Source: Micromonospora eburnea (GTDB lineage Bacteria; Actinomycetota; Actinomycetes; Mycobacteriales; Micromonosporaceae). From it: a stretch of 64,000 nt of DNA. Under the pieces are notes generated by a model. That model saw nothing but the letters and a program-made list of their open reading frames with translations, made no database searches and was not told where the DNA came from. How positions within the stretch are numbered: position 1 is the stretch's first letter; every line of letters begins with the position of its first letter. Shown one piece after another: positions 51,605 through 60,366 of this stretch. The position numbers and the translations under genes are program-made. Location: the NCBI RefSeq assembly GCF_900090225.1, contig NZ_FMHY01000002.1:4154001-4218000 (forward strand), written 5' to 3'.

Positions 51605-52338
51605 ACTGTTCTCATCTCGCCGTGAGCTTCGAGGGGCTGCGGGTTGCCGTCACCGGTGCCGGACGCGACACTGGTCGCCTTCTGGCGCTGGCGTTCGCCG
51701 AGCGCGGCGCACACGTGTACGTCTCCGCCCGGAACCCGGGGGCGGCCGAGCGCACCGCAGAGTGGATCAGGCGACACGGACCGGGAACCGCCGAACCGCT
51801 CGTCTGCGATCTCGCTCGCCCCGACTCGGTGCGCGCGTTCGCCGCGACGCTGGCAGACCGTACAGACCACTTGGACGTGCTGGTGAACAACGGCGCCGGC
51901 TACGTTCACGGTGACGACCTCGGCGACGTCGAAGACGAGGCCATCATCGCCACCATCGGCGGCGCCGCGACCGGCACGGTGCTGCTGACCAAGCACCTGT
52001 TGCCGCTGCTGCGGGCCTCGGTACGACCGGACATCGTCAACCTGATCTCCACCTGCGGCGAGGTAGGCCACCGCCGCTCGAACGCCCACCCGGCCTTCTA
52101 CGCCGCCAAGCACGCCCAGGCCGGATTCGCCGAGATCATCTCCCACCGTCTGCGGGCCGAGGGAATCCGGGTGATCTCCCTGTTCCCGCCGGACTTCGTG
52201 CAGGACGGTCCACGCGAGGCGACCGGCGAACTCACCGCACGATCGGTCGTGGAGTGCGTGCTGTTCGCGGTCGGCCAGCCACCGGACTGTTTCATCCGCG
52301 AGTTCCGCTTCGAGCAGGTGCGATCCCCTCGCTCCTGA
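51601..52338 (+). CDS. Short-chain dehydrogenase/reductase
   Basis: A 245-aa Rossmann-fold oxidoreductase. The cofactor motif is TGAGRDTG, a variant of TGxxxGxG, with NNGAG further on. The catalytic Ser is in LISTCGEVG and the Tyr/Lys pair in FYAAKHAQAG. The Arg after the first strand (SARNPG) favours NADPH. The frame opens at TTG 51601; GTG 51622 (VSFEGLRVAVTG) gives a more usual N-terminus and is an equal candidate, as neither has a good ribosome site. The substrate is unknown and no neighbour explains it. Confidence 0.82.
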   Translation: MNCSHLAVSFEGLRVAVTGAGRDTGRLLALAFAERGAHVYVSARNPGAAERTAEWIRRHGPGTAEPLVCDLARPDSVRAFAATLADRTDHLDVLVNNGAGYVHGDDLGDVEDEAIIATIGGAATGTVLLTKHLLPLLRASVRPDIVNLISTCGEVGHRRSNAHPAFYAAKHAQAGFAEIISHRLRAEGIRVISLFPPDFVQDGPREATGELTARSVVECVLFAVGQPPDCFIREFRFEQVRSPRS

Positions 52339-52417
52339 GCCGGAGCGACGAGCTGGCTCGTGCCTCGATGATCTATCGTGCTCCCCGTCGTACCCCGGAC
52401 CCGGAGGGTGGCTCACG

Positions 52418-52990
52418 ATGGCTCGTACACAGCTGTACCTCGTCCGCCACGGCGAACAGGATCCGGCATCCGGTCACGCCTCGGACGGGGGCCTCTCGCA
52501 GCTCGGCCGCGAGCAGGCGGACCGGCTGGGCCGGCGGCTGCGTTCGGTGCCCTTCTCGGCGATCCACCACAGCCCGTTGGCCCGGGCGGCCCAGACCGCC
52601 GACATCGTTGCCGGTCATCTTCCGCAGGTGCCGCGACACGGCTGCGATTTCGTCGCGGACCGAACGCCGGTGCCCTCCGTCGGGCAACGCGGCCGGTACC
52701 CGGACCGGTGGCTCGACTGGCTCGACGGTGTGCCTGACGACGAACGCGACGAGGACGCGGCAGCCTTACAGGCCGCGGTCGCACACTTCGGTGTCACCGG
52801 CGACACCGACCGGCACGAACTGCTGATCACGCACAACTTCGTCATCGGCTGGTTCGTCCGCCACATGCTCGACGCCCCGCTGTGGCGGTGGATCGGCCTC
52901 AACCAGGCCAACTGCGCGATCACCATCGTGCAGTGGGATTCCGACCGGCCGCCGACCCTGGTCAGCTTCAACGACTCCGGGCACCTGTAG
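52418..52990 (+). CDS. Histidine phosphatase-family protein
   Basis: A 190-aa protein of the phosphoglycerate mutase-like histidine phosphatase family. The nucleophile motif is LVRHGEQ near residue 10, the conserved Arg lies in SPLARAAQTA and the second His in LLITHNFVIGWF. It is shorter than metabolic phosphoglycerate mutases, so it is more likely a small-molecule or protein phosphatase. Its last 23 nt overlap the end of the convergent gene at 52968-54011. Confidence 0.87.
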   Translation: MARTQLYLVRHGEQDPASGHASDGGLSQLGREQADRLGRRLRSVPFSAIHHSPLARAAQTADIVAGHLPQVPRHGCDFVADRTPVPSVGQRGRYPDRWLDWLDGVPDDERDEDAAALQAAVAHFGVTGDTDRHELLITHNFVIGWFVRHMLDAPLWRWIGLNQANCAITIVQWDSDRPPTLVSFNDSGHL

Positions 52991-54011
52991 CAGTACGGCG
53001 GCTCCCGGTCGGAGGCTCGGCGAGTTTTCGCCGGTTGGCGTACCGGGCCGCGATGATCAGCAGACCGGGGACGGCGCCGAGCAACCAGATCGCGGCCGAC
53101 GGCCAGTGGATCAGCGCGCCGACCGCACCTTTGATGTGTGGCACCTCCCCCACCAGGTAGGACGCCGCCTCGTCGTAGGAACGGCAGGTCAGCGAGTAGG
53201 TGCCGGAATCGGGAACGTCGAACCAGGCGACCCAGGCGTAGGAGGCGGCGTCGGAACCGTAGTCGCCAGGCGGGATCGTGACCAACTCCGCCGACCGGTC
53301 GGCCAGACCGACTCCGGCGACCCGGCAGTCCGGATTCCGCGGCGCGGGCCCCACCGCCAGGATCGCGTAGCGGCCCGCCGCCGGTAGGCGCAGAGTGCCC
53401 GGCTCACCGGGCACCCCGGCATTCGGCCCCACCCCGCCGTAGCCGATCACGTCGTACTGGCTGGTGCTGCCCTCGGCGCCCAGCTGTACCGCGAGCTGGG
53501 CGAAGAGGACACCCAGCACGGCGACGGCCCCGCCGATGAGATAACCATGCCGGCCCGCCGGCCGACCGGGGCGTACGCCGGCCAGCCCGATCAGGTGCCC
53601 GACCGCCGCCCCGCCGGCCGCCAGCAGCACGCCGGTGGACAGCACGCCCCACCAGTCCGCCGCGCCGTCCAACGGGATGACCCACCGGTAGACGGCCACG
53701 GAGAGCCCCAGGAACACTCCACTGATCAGCGTGGCCGCGACGGTCGCCGCCAGGAGGGCGGAGCAGGTACGACGCCGGCCGGTGTACCGGGTCCACCTCG
53801 CCGCCACCACGGCGGCGAGCACCGGCAGTGCTCCCATCGTCCACCAGAGCGCCGTCGACACGTTCTGGTGTTCCTCCCACCGGTGGCTGCCCTCGAAGAA
53901 CACCAACGGGGCCGGCACGGTCATCGCGATCCAGGCCGCCAGCCACATCGGACCGGGAAACGCCCGCCGCGCCGTCCGCCAGGTAGCCTCGTCCACGCAC
54001 CGATCATGCAC
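52968..54011 (-). CDS. Membrane protein of unknown function with an extracytoplasmic domain
   Basis: A 347-aa protein I do not recognise. It has about five membrane helices in the first 185 residues, then a 110-residue outer domain that is Gly/Pro-rich and probably beta-sandwich (GTLRLPAAGRYAILAVG, SGTYSLTCRSYDEAASYLVG), then a last membrane pair (SAAIWLLGAVPGLLIIAARYA). The beta domain has two Cys (NPDC, LTC) that could pair. The GTG start at 54011 is uncertain; another GTG follows 15 nt downstream. It ends 23 nt inside the neighbouring convergent gene. Confidence 0.65.
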   Translation of the reverse strand: MHDRCVDEATWRTARRAFPGPMWLAAWIAMTVPAPLVFFEGSHRWEEHQNVSTALWWTMGALPVLAAVVAARWTRYTGRRRTCSALLAATVAATLISGVFLGLSVAVYRWVIPLDGAADWWGVLSTGVLLAAGGAAVGHLIGLAGVRPGRPAGRHGYLIGGAVAVLGVLFAQLAVQLGAEGSTSQYDVIGYGGVGPNAGVPGEPGTLRLPAAGRYAILAVGPAPRNPDCRVAGVGLADRSAELVTIPPGDYGSDAASYAWVAWFDVPDSGTYSLTCRSYDEAASYLVGEVPHIKGAVGALIHWPSAAIWLLGAVPGLLIIAARYANRRKLAEPPTGSRRTATGARSR

Positions 54012-54133
54012 GGGTCGGCCGGCACAGGCGAGCGCGCCGGCACCGGATCCATCCTCGCGGGACTCCTTCCACGGGAGGTACCCTCAGTCCGCTCCCACTG
54101 GAAGCTGGACCCGCCTGTGCGCGGAGTTGATGG

Positions 54134-55366
54134 ATGACTGACGGCGGATATCGAAGCGCTCTCCGCGTACCCGAGTTTCGAGCCGTCTTCGCGGCGCACA
54201 CCGTCGCGATGGCGGGCGCCGTGATGGCGAACTTCGCCCTCACGGTGCTGGTCTATACCAGAACCCGGTCACCGCTCCTGTCCGGAATCGTCTTCACCAT
54301 CGTCCTTGCCCCGCACCTCATCGGCGGGACGTTCCTCTCGGCGCTGGTGGACCGCATTCCGGCTCGCCGGCTGCTCGTCGCCTGCAACCTGGTCTCCGCC
54401 GCGCTGGCCGCGACCATGGCGGCGCGCGGAATGCCCATCGCGGCCCTGCTGGTGCTGGCGCTCGCGCTCGGCATGGTGGAGACCGTCTTCATCGGCGCCC
54501 GGGCGGCGACGCTGCCGGACGTGCTGCCCGGCGCGGCGTACGTGCCGGGTCGCAGCCTGATGCGGATGGTCGCGCAGGGCGCGCAGACCGTCGGGTACGC
54601 GATCAGCGGTCTGCTCATGACCACGCTGGCCCCGGCCCAGGTGCTGCTGCTCAACGCCGGCTGCTTCGTCGCGTCGGCCCTCATCCTCCGGTTCGGCACC
54701 CGCAAGCGGGGGGTGCCGGGCCGCGGCTCCCAGCACTCGCTGCTGCGCGATTCCCTGTCCGGGCTCGGCCAGGTCATACGGGTGCCGGCGCTGCGGGACA
54801 TCCTGGTCCTGGGCTGGGCGGTGCCGGCGCTGGCCGTGGTGCCCGAGGCGCTCGCCGTGCCGTACGCGGCGAGCTGGCAGGCCAGCCCCCTCGCTGCCGG
54901 CCTGCTGATGTCCTCGATCCCGGTCGGCACGTTGCTGGGTGAGATCGTCGCCAGCAACGCCTTGCCCGCCACCTGGCAGGTTCGGCTGATCTATCCGGCG
55001 GTCGTCGGCCTCTTCGTGCCGCTGCTGATCTTCGTCGCGCGTCCGGTGATCTGGTTGGCCGTCCTCGCGCTCTTCATCTCCGGCACGTTCTCCTGGTTCC
55101 ACCTCGGACAGGATCGTCGGCTCCTGGACGCCGCCCCCGAGGACCTGCGGGGCCGGGCACTCAGCATCCAGTCAGCGGGACTGATGTTCTGGCAGGGCGT
55201 GGGTTTCGCGCTCGCCGGCGCCGCCGCCGAACTGCTGGCGCCGAGCCTGGTCATCTTCCTCGCGGCGGTGATCGGCATCGCGTTCGGCCTGTTCATCGCG
55301 GTGGGGTCCCGGCGCCGGGACGCGGGACCGAAACCCGTGCCGGACGTGGCGCACAGCGAGCGGTGA
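54134..55366 (+). CDS. MFS exporter
   Basis: A 410-aa major facilitator with about 12 membrane segments. The first segment starts about residue 20 (AVFAAHTVAMAGAVMANFAL), and the loop after helix 2 is SALVDRIPARRLLVAC, a motif-A variant. It resembles the MFS_3-type macrolide or siderophore exporters by layout. The ATG at 54134 (MTDGGYRSALRVPEFR) sits about 120 nt from the divergent membrane protein gene. No regulator is adjacent, and no substrate can be inferred. Confidence 0.82.
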   Translation: MTDGGYRSALRVPEFRAVFAAHTVAMAGAVMANFALTVLVYTRTRSPLLSGIVFTIVLAPHLIGGTFLSALVDRIPARRLLVACNLVSAALAATMAARGMPIAALLVLALALGMVETVFIGARAATLPDVLPGAAYVPGRSLMRMVAQGAQTVGYAISGLLMTTLAPAQVLLLNAGCFVASALILRFGTRKRGVPGRGSQHSLLRDSLSGLGQVIRVPALRDILVLGWAVPALAVVPEALAVPYAASWQASPLAAGLLMSSIPVGTLLGEIVASNALPATWQVRLIYPAVVGLFVPLLIFVARPVIWLAVLALFISGTFSWFHLGQDRRLLDAAPEDLRGRALSIQSAGLMFWQGVGFALAGAAAELLAPSLVIFLAAVIGIAFGLFIAVGSRRRDAGPKPVPDVAHSER

Positions 55367-55471
55367 CGCTCGGCGCGGCGATACGTCGCCACCGCGGACC
55401 GAGCCACCCTCATATAGACAACTATCGCTTAACATGGTGGCAACCCGGCCCGCACGCGAAAGGACGCGACG

Positions 55472-55957
55472 ATGCGAACAGCTCGCCTCGCGGCTCCACT
55501 GGCCGCCCTGCTGGCAGTGGCAGCCAGTCCCGGCGTCGCCCACGCGGCAACGATCACCCAGCCGTTCCACGCCGACTCCGGCGACGCCTGCGCGTACGGC
55601 GTCACGGACGGCACCCTCGACTGGCGCTACGGCACCTCGCCGTTGCCGCTGTCCGGCGTCACCGTCAGCGGCACGCTCACCGACCAGCCGGTGCCCAGCG
55701 GCCCCGCCACCTGCCCCGACGACAGATACTTCAGCACCGCCACGTACATCGCCTACTCGGGCGCGGTGGAGGTCGACCGGCAGACCCAGGGAGCCGACAA
55801 CAGCGTAACGAAGGTCTCGTTCACCCTGGGCGACAACAACTCCACGTCGAGGGGCATCGACCGGATCGTGATCCAGGTCTGCCGCAGCCCGATCATCACT
55901 CTCCCACCCAGCTACTGCGGCAAGCCGACGACCTACCTGGCCCCGCCTGTCGCCTGA
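55472..55957 (+). CDS. Small secreted protein of unknown function
   Basis: A 161-aa protein with a clear Sec signal: MRTARLAAPLAALLAVAAS and a cleavage site after AHA (about residue 25). The mature part is about 136 aa, beta-rich, with four cysteines (DACAYG, ATCPDD, VCRSP, SYCGKP) that could form two disulfides. I do not recognise the family. A ribosome site (AAAGGA) precedes the ATG, and an AT-rich stretch at 55413-55437 could hold its promoter. A terminator follows. Confidence 0.8.
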   Translation: MRTARLAAPLAALLAVAASPGVAHAATITQPFHADSGDACAYGVTDGTLDWRYGTSPLPLSGVTVSGTLTDQPVPSGPATCPDDRYFSTATYIAYSGAVEVDRQTQGADNSVTKVSFTLGDNNSTSRGIDRIVIQVCRSPIITLPPSYCGKPTTYLAPPVA

Positions 55958-55995
55958 CCGCACACCGGCCGCATGTCCCCTCACCTCCGCACGAG

Positions 55996-56020
55996 GCGCC
56001 CCCACCCCGGGTGGGGGCGC
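55996..56020 (+). terminator. Terminator after the secreted protein gene
   Basis: A GC hairpin (arms GCGCCCCCA and TGGGGGCGC around a short loop) followed by a T-rich tail (CTTCGGTTTTC), 38 nt after the stop. This is the most classical terminator in the window. Confidence 0.75.
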
Positions 56021-56155
56021 TTCGGTTTTCGGTTCGCCCCGCGCTCCAGCCACCGCCGCCCACGGGCCAGATCGGCGCGCCACCCGACTCCCGGCGAGCC
56101 GACGTTCCGGAACCGCCCGCCCGAGGTGACCGTGCGCGCCGGCAGCAGGGCAACC

Positions 56156-56266
56156 ATGACCGTCAATGGCGCCAACGTCACCGCGCGGAACGCCTCCTTC
56201 AACGGTGCGCTGCCCGCGAACGGCACGAACGCGGTTCCGGCCCCCATCACCTGCGGCGGCACATAG
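56156..56266 (+). pseudogene. Decayed fragment of a carbohydrate-binding module (CBM2-like tail)
   Basis: The frame from ATG 56156 to TAG reads TVNGANVTARNASFNGALPANG and then APITCGGT. ANVTARNASFNGALPANG matches the conserved C-terminal strand pair of CBM2 domains (VTVRNAPWNGSLAPG type), and the closing Cys is as expected. The SFGF-type segment that normally lies between is missing, and the 180 nt upstream are Arg/Pro-rich nonsense. This is a remnant of a secreted glycoside hydrolase or binding protein. The 408-nt gap at 55958-56365 otherwise holds only the terminator and the MbtH leader. Confidence 0.5.
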
Positions 56267-56365
56267 CGCGTCCTATCAGGATCGCCAAGGAAAATCAACG
56301 CTCGTTGTCGGGTGCACCATGGCGTAATTTTCTGCCTTGGCACAACCGGCGACAAGGAGATGGCG

Positions 56366-56578
56366 ATGTCCGCAGACGACGGTGACCTTACCTACCGGGT
56401 CGTGGTGAACCACGAGGAGCAGTACTCGATCTGGGCCGCCGACCGCGAGTTGCCGGCGGGCTGGACCGCCACCGGCTTCGAGGGCGCCCGCGACGACTGC
56501 CTGGCCCACATCGGCGAGGTGTGGACGGACATGCGCCCCAAGAGCCTGCGCGAACGAATGGCCGCCGCGCAAGACTGA
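56366..56578 (+). CDS. mbtH: MbtH-like NRPS adenylation partner
   Basis: A 70-aa MbtH-family protein. It shows the core NHEEQYSIW, then PAGWTATGFEG and a tail of EVWTDMRPKSLRERM; the three conserved tryptophans are present. MbtH proteins bind A domains and are needed for their folding or activity. ATG 56366 is preferred over ATG 56360 because AGGAG at 56354-56358 is then 7 nt away and the length matches the family. No NRPS is adjacent: the nearest is about 28 kb away and no MbtH gene lies in the visible part of that cluster. Confidence 0.9.
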   Translation: MSADDGDLTYRVVVNHEEQYSIWAADRELPAGWTATGFEGARDDCLAHIGEVWTDMRPKSLRERMAAAQD

Positions 56579-56665
56579 TCCACCCGGTGCGGGGCGCGTC
56601 CGGCCCGGACCACTCGCAAGATCGCGCTCAACCCGTGAAGTGGCCTCTCAGGCGGTGGAAGGCCA

Positions 56666-58480
56666 CTACTTCCGCGTTCGGGCCCGACCCTGGTGGCCGT
56701 CGCTGTCGCCCGCGTGCCAGGAGCGCCAGAGGGCGGCGTAGGCGCCGTCGGCGCGAACGAGGTCGTCGTGGCTACCGAGTTCGGTGATCCGGCCGTCCTC
56801 GATCACCGCCACCCGGTCGGCGTCGTGCGCGGTGTTGAGCCGGTGCGCGATGGCGATGACGGTACGCCCGGCGACCACGGCGGCGAGCGCCCGCTCGGTG
56901 CGCCGGGCCGTTGTCGGATCGAGCGCGGCGGTCGCCTCGTCGAGGATCAGCGTGTCCGGGTCGGCGAGCACGAGCCTTGCCAGCGCGAGCTGTTGGGCGT
57001 CGGCGGCAGCGAGTTCGCGGGCGCCGTCGCCGAGCTGCGTGTCGAGGCCGTCGGGCAGGTCGGCGTACCAGTCGGCGCCCACGGCGACCAGCGCGGAGCG
57101 CATCTGTTCGTCGCTCGCGCCGGGCGCGGCGAAGGCGAGATTGTCACGCAGCGAGCCGATGAAGACGTGGTGCTCCTGGGTGACGAGGGCGATCCGGCGG
57201 CGCCGCTCGGCCGGGTCCAGGTCGGTGATCGGGCGGCCACCCAGGCTCACCACACCCTCGCGCGGCGCGTCGATGCCGGCGAGCAGCCGGGCGAGGGTGG
57301 ACTTCCCGGCCCCCGAAGGCCCGACGATGGCGAGACGTTCGCCGGAGCGCACCTCAAGGTCGATCCCGTGCAGCACGTCGTGACCGTCGGCGTACGAGAA
57401 TCTCGCGCCGCGCACGACGAGTGGCTGACCGGACGGGGTGGCCGCCGTGCCGCGCGCCTGCGGTATCCCGATCGTGGCCGGGGTGACCGGCACAACGTCC
57501 GGCTCGGACTGCCGGCCGACACCGAGTACGCGGGCGAACGAGGCAAAGCCGCGTTGCGCCTGTTCCACCCACTGCAACAGCCGGTCCAGCGGATCGACCG
57601 CCTGCTGGAGATAGAGCGCGGCGGCGACGACCTCACCGAGCGTCACCACTCCCCTGGTCAGGAAGAATCCGCCGATGAGCAGCACCGCGGCGATCGGAAG
57701 CGCGTAGCTCGCCTCCACCACCGGGAAGAAGACCGACCGCAGGGCCAGGGTCGCCCGGCGGGCGGTCCACACCCGACCGATCCGCTGCGTGCCGTACGCG
57801 ATGCGGTCGGCGTCGAGGCGGAGCGTCTCGACGGTGCGGGCGCCCTCGGCGGTCGTGGTCAGCGCCTCGGTCAGCTCGGCGGTCGCGGCCCCCTCGGCGA
57901 GGTACGCCGGCGTGGCACGACGCAGGTACCAGCGGGTGACCGCGAAGATCGACGGTAGCCCGGTCAGGGCGACCAGGCCGAGCAGCGGGTGCAGCAGGAA
58001 GATCGCGCCGAACAGGAGCGTCAACTGCGCCGAGGCGATGACGATGACGGGTACCACGTCCCGGACCGTGGTCCCGACGGTCGTCACGTCGACCGAGCTG
58101 CGGGTGGCGAGTTCCCCGGTGCCGGCGCGCTCGACGACGGAGACGGACAGGTCGAGGGCCCGCGAGACGAACTCCTCGCGCAGCCGGGCGACGGCACGCT
58201 CGCCGAATCGGTGACCGGCGTACTGGGCGTACCTGGCGAGCAGCCCCTGGGCCAGCACGCATCCGCCGATCGCGAGCGCGAGGAGGTCCACGGCGGCGAC
58301 GCCGGCACCGGCGGCCACCTCGTCCACGATCCTGCCCAGCAGCCACGGTGCGGCGAGCCCGGCGACCGCGGCGGCGCTGTGCAGCACCAGCACGGTGGCG
58401 ACCGCGCGCCGGTCCCGGGCGAGGAGGTCGCGCGCGGCCCGGCGGACCGCGGCCCGGTCCGCGACCGGCAGCCCGGTCAC
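56666..58480 (-). CDS. ABC exporter half-transporter, catalytic Walker motifs but degenerate signature
   Basis: A 604-aa fused membrane and ATPase protein. Six membrane helices occupy about 25-310. The ATPase domain has Walker A GPSGAGKST, Walker B TLILDEATAALD and H-loop IAHRLNT, all intact, but the LSGGQ signature is LAAADAQQ. It forms a pair with the next gene, whose defects are the mirror image, so one complete ATP site should form at the dimer interface. It overlaps the partner by 4 nt (ATGA) and is convergent with the MbtH gene. Substrate unknown; peptide or drug export is typical for such TmrAB-like dimers. Confidence 0.88.
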   Translation of the reverse strand: MTGLPVADRAAVRRAARDLLARDRRAVATVLVLHSAAAVAGLAAPWLLGRIVDEVAAGAGVAAVDLLALAIGGCVLAQGLLARYAQYAGHRFGERAVARLREEFVSRALDLSVSVVERAGTGELATRSSVDVTTVGTTVRDVVPVIVIASAQLTLLFGAIFLLHPLLGLVALTGLPSIFAVTRWYLRRATPAYLAEGAATAELTEALTTTAEGARTVETLRLDADRIAYGTQRIGRVWTARRATLALRSVFFPVVEASYALPIAAVLLIGGFFLTRGVVTLGEVVAAALYLQQAVDPLDRLLQWVEQAQRGFASFARVLGVGRQSEPDVVPVTPATIGIPQARGTAATPSGQPLVVRGARFSYADGHDVLHGIDLEVRSGERLAIVGPSGAGKSTLARLLAGIDAPREGVVSLGGRPITDLDPAERRRRIALVTQEHHVFIGSLRDNLAFAAPGASDEQMRSALVAVGADWYADLPDGLDTQLGDGARELAAADAQQLALARLVLADPDTLILDEATAALDPTTARRTERALAAVVAGRTVIAIAHRLNTAHDADRVAVIEDGRITELGSHDDLVRADGAYAALWRSWHAGDSDGHQGRARTRK

Positions 58481-60168
58481 CGCAGCGCCCCGTCGATGTC
58501 GGCGGGCTCGCTGTCCCGGGCCACCAGCGCCCGGTAGCTCGGGTCCTGTTCGAGCAGCCCGAGGTGGGTGCCGGTGGCCACGATCCGGCCGTCACGCAGG
58601 TGCGCGACCGTGTCGGCGCACCCGAGCAGCAGCGGCGACGTCGTCAGCACCACCGTGGTCCGCCCGGCCCGCGCCGCCCCGAGTCGCCGCGCGATGCGCG
58701 CCTCGGTGTGCGCGTCCACCGCCGACGTCGGGTCGATGAGGAGCAGGACGTCCGGCTCGGCGAGCAGCGCCCGGGCGAGGCGGATGCGCTGACGCTGGCC
58801 GCCGGAGAGGGTACGGGCCCGGGTGCCGATCGGCGTGGCGAGCCCGTCCGGCAGGGCGTCGACGACGTCCTCGGCCGACGACGTACGCAGGGCCGCGCTG
58901 ATGTCCGCGTCGGTGGTGCCCGCCCGGGTGCGCAGGATCTCCCGCAGCGTCCCGGCGAAGAGGTAGGAGTCGTGGTCGGCGACGAGGATCCGGGCCCGTA
59001 CCTCGTCGAGCGCGATCCCGGCCAACGGCACGCCACCCCAGGTCACGTCGCTGACAACGAACCGCCCGAGGCGGTCGGCCAGGGCGCTGGCCTCGGCCGG
59101 GTCGTCGGCGGCGACGGCGATCAGCCGCCCGGCGGGCACCGCCAGCCCGGTGGTGGGATCGTGCAGTTCGGCGGGGTGGTCCGGCGCCGGCAGAGAGCCC
59201 GTCCCGTCGCCCGGCGACGCGACGTCGTCCGGGGTCAGGCTGAGCAGGGCGACGATCCGGCGGGCGGCGACCCGGCCCCGGATCATCTGGTAGCCGCCCT
59301 CGATCAGGAACCAGACCGGCACGACGAGGACCGCCGCATACCCGTAGACGGCGACCATCTGGCCGATCGTGATGTCGCCGGCCGCGGCCATCCGCGCCGC
59401 CAGCCAGACCACGGCGGCCAGGAAGAGGCCCGGGATCACGATCGTCAGCGCCTGGACCCAGCTGTTCACGGCGCCGACCCGGTATCCCTCGGCCAGCAGG
59501 TGCTGGGAACGCGCGGCGTACCGGCGGGCGAACAGCCCACGCCCACCGACCCCGGCGAGTACGCGCAGCCCGGCCACGATGTCCCCGGCGCGGGTGGTGA
59601 GGACGCCCTGCTGGTGCCGGTAGACCGACTCGACCCGTTCGAGGCGGCGCAGCAGCGGCCCGACGACCAACGCCACCGCGGGCACGCCGAGCAGCACGAA
59701 CAGCGCGAGGAACGGGGAGACCGACCACAGTACGACGGCGACGAACGCGTACGCGAGGACCGCTCCGACGCCCGGCCCGGTCATGGTCAGCACCGCCGAC
59801 GTGTGCGTGATGTCGGTGCCGCCGACGGTGGCCACCTCCCCGGCGGCGAGCCGGCGGGGCAGCACGGCGCCGATGCGGGAGAGCTGACGCAGCAGGACGG
59901 CCGCGGAGCGGGCCGAGGCGTCCTCCCGCACGAACGTCATCGTGCGGTGCCGCATGATGCCCAGGTACGCCAGACCCACCCCGGCGACGACGACGGCGAT
60001 CGCCCACCACAGCAGCGCCCGGTGGTCGCGTGCGCGTAGCCCGTCGTCGATGGCGCGGGCGACGAGGTACGGCCGTACCGACAACCCGAGCATCCAGGCC
60101 GTGCCGATCAGGCTGCCGCGCAGCACCCGCCACGGCTGGCAGCGGACCAGCCACCAGATGTACCACAT
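58477..60168 (-). CDS. ABC exporter half-transporter, intact signature but degenerate Walker motifs
   Basis: A 563-aa fused membrane and ATPase protein with six helices in about 15-310. Walker A is lost (VAADDPAEASAL in place of GxxGxGKS), Walker B ends IDPTSAVD with Pro in place of the catalytic Glu, and the H-loop His is gone (LTTSPLLL). The signature LSGGQRQR is perfect. It therefore completes the active site of its partner and cannot hydrolyse ATP in its own. The start is ATG 60168 (MWYIWW) with GAGGGG 4 nt upstream; a GTG at 60222 would add 18 residues. Confidence 0.87.
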   Translation of the reverse strand: MWYIWWLVRCQPWRVLRGSLIGTAWMLGLSVRPYLVARAIDDGLRARDHRALLWWAIAVVVAGVGLAYLGIMRHRTMTFVREDASARSAAVLLRQLSRIGAVLPRRLAAGEVATVGGTDITHTSAVLTMTGPGVGAVLAYAFVAVVLWSVSPFLALFVLLGVPAVALVVGPLLRRLERVESVYRHQQGVLTTRAGDIVAGLRVLAGVGGRGLFARRYAARSQHLLAEGYRVGAVNSWVQALTIVIPGLFLAAVVWLAARMAAAGDITIGQMVAVYGYAAVLVVPVWFLIEGGYQMIRGRVAARRIVALLSLTPDDVASPGDGTGSLPAPDHPAELHDPTTGLAVPAGRLIAVAADDPAEASALADRLGRFVVSDVTWGGVPLAGIALDEVRARILVADHDSYLFAGTLREILRTRAGTTDADISAALRTSSAEDVVDALPDGLATPIGTRARTLSGGQRQRIRLARALLAEPDVLLLIDPTSAVDAHTEARIARRLGAARAGRTTVVLTTSPLLLGCADTVAHLRDGRIVATGTHLGLLEQDPSYRALVARDSEPADIDGALR

Positions 60169-60366
60169 CGGACCCCTCGCATCCGGCACGCCAGGGTCGG
60201 GATGAGGGAGGCGCGGGGGCACGCGTCCAGGTTACCGACCGGCTCGCGACCCCCGGGGGACGCCGCGTCGGTCGCACGTCACCGCCGATCACCACGAGGC
60301 GGTTTCGCCCCGGTGTGCCCAGGGAACCTTTCCGCAGGTAGGCAGGCTGGAGGTAGGGAGGCACAC

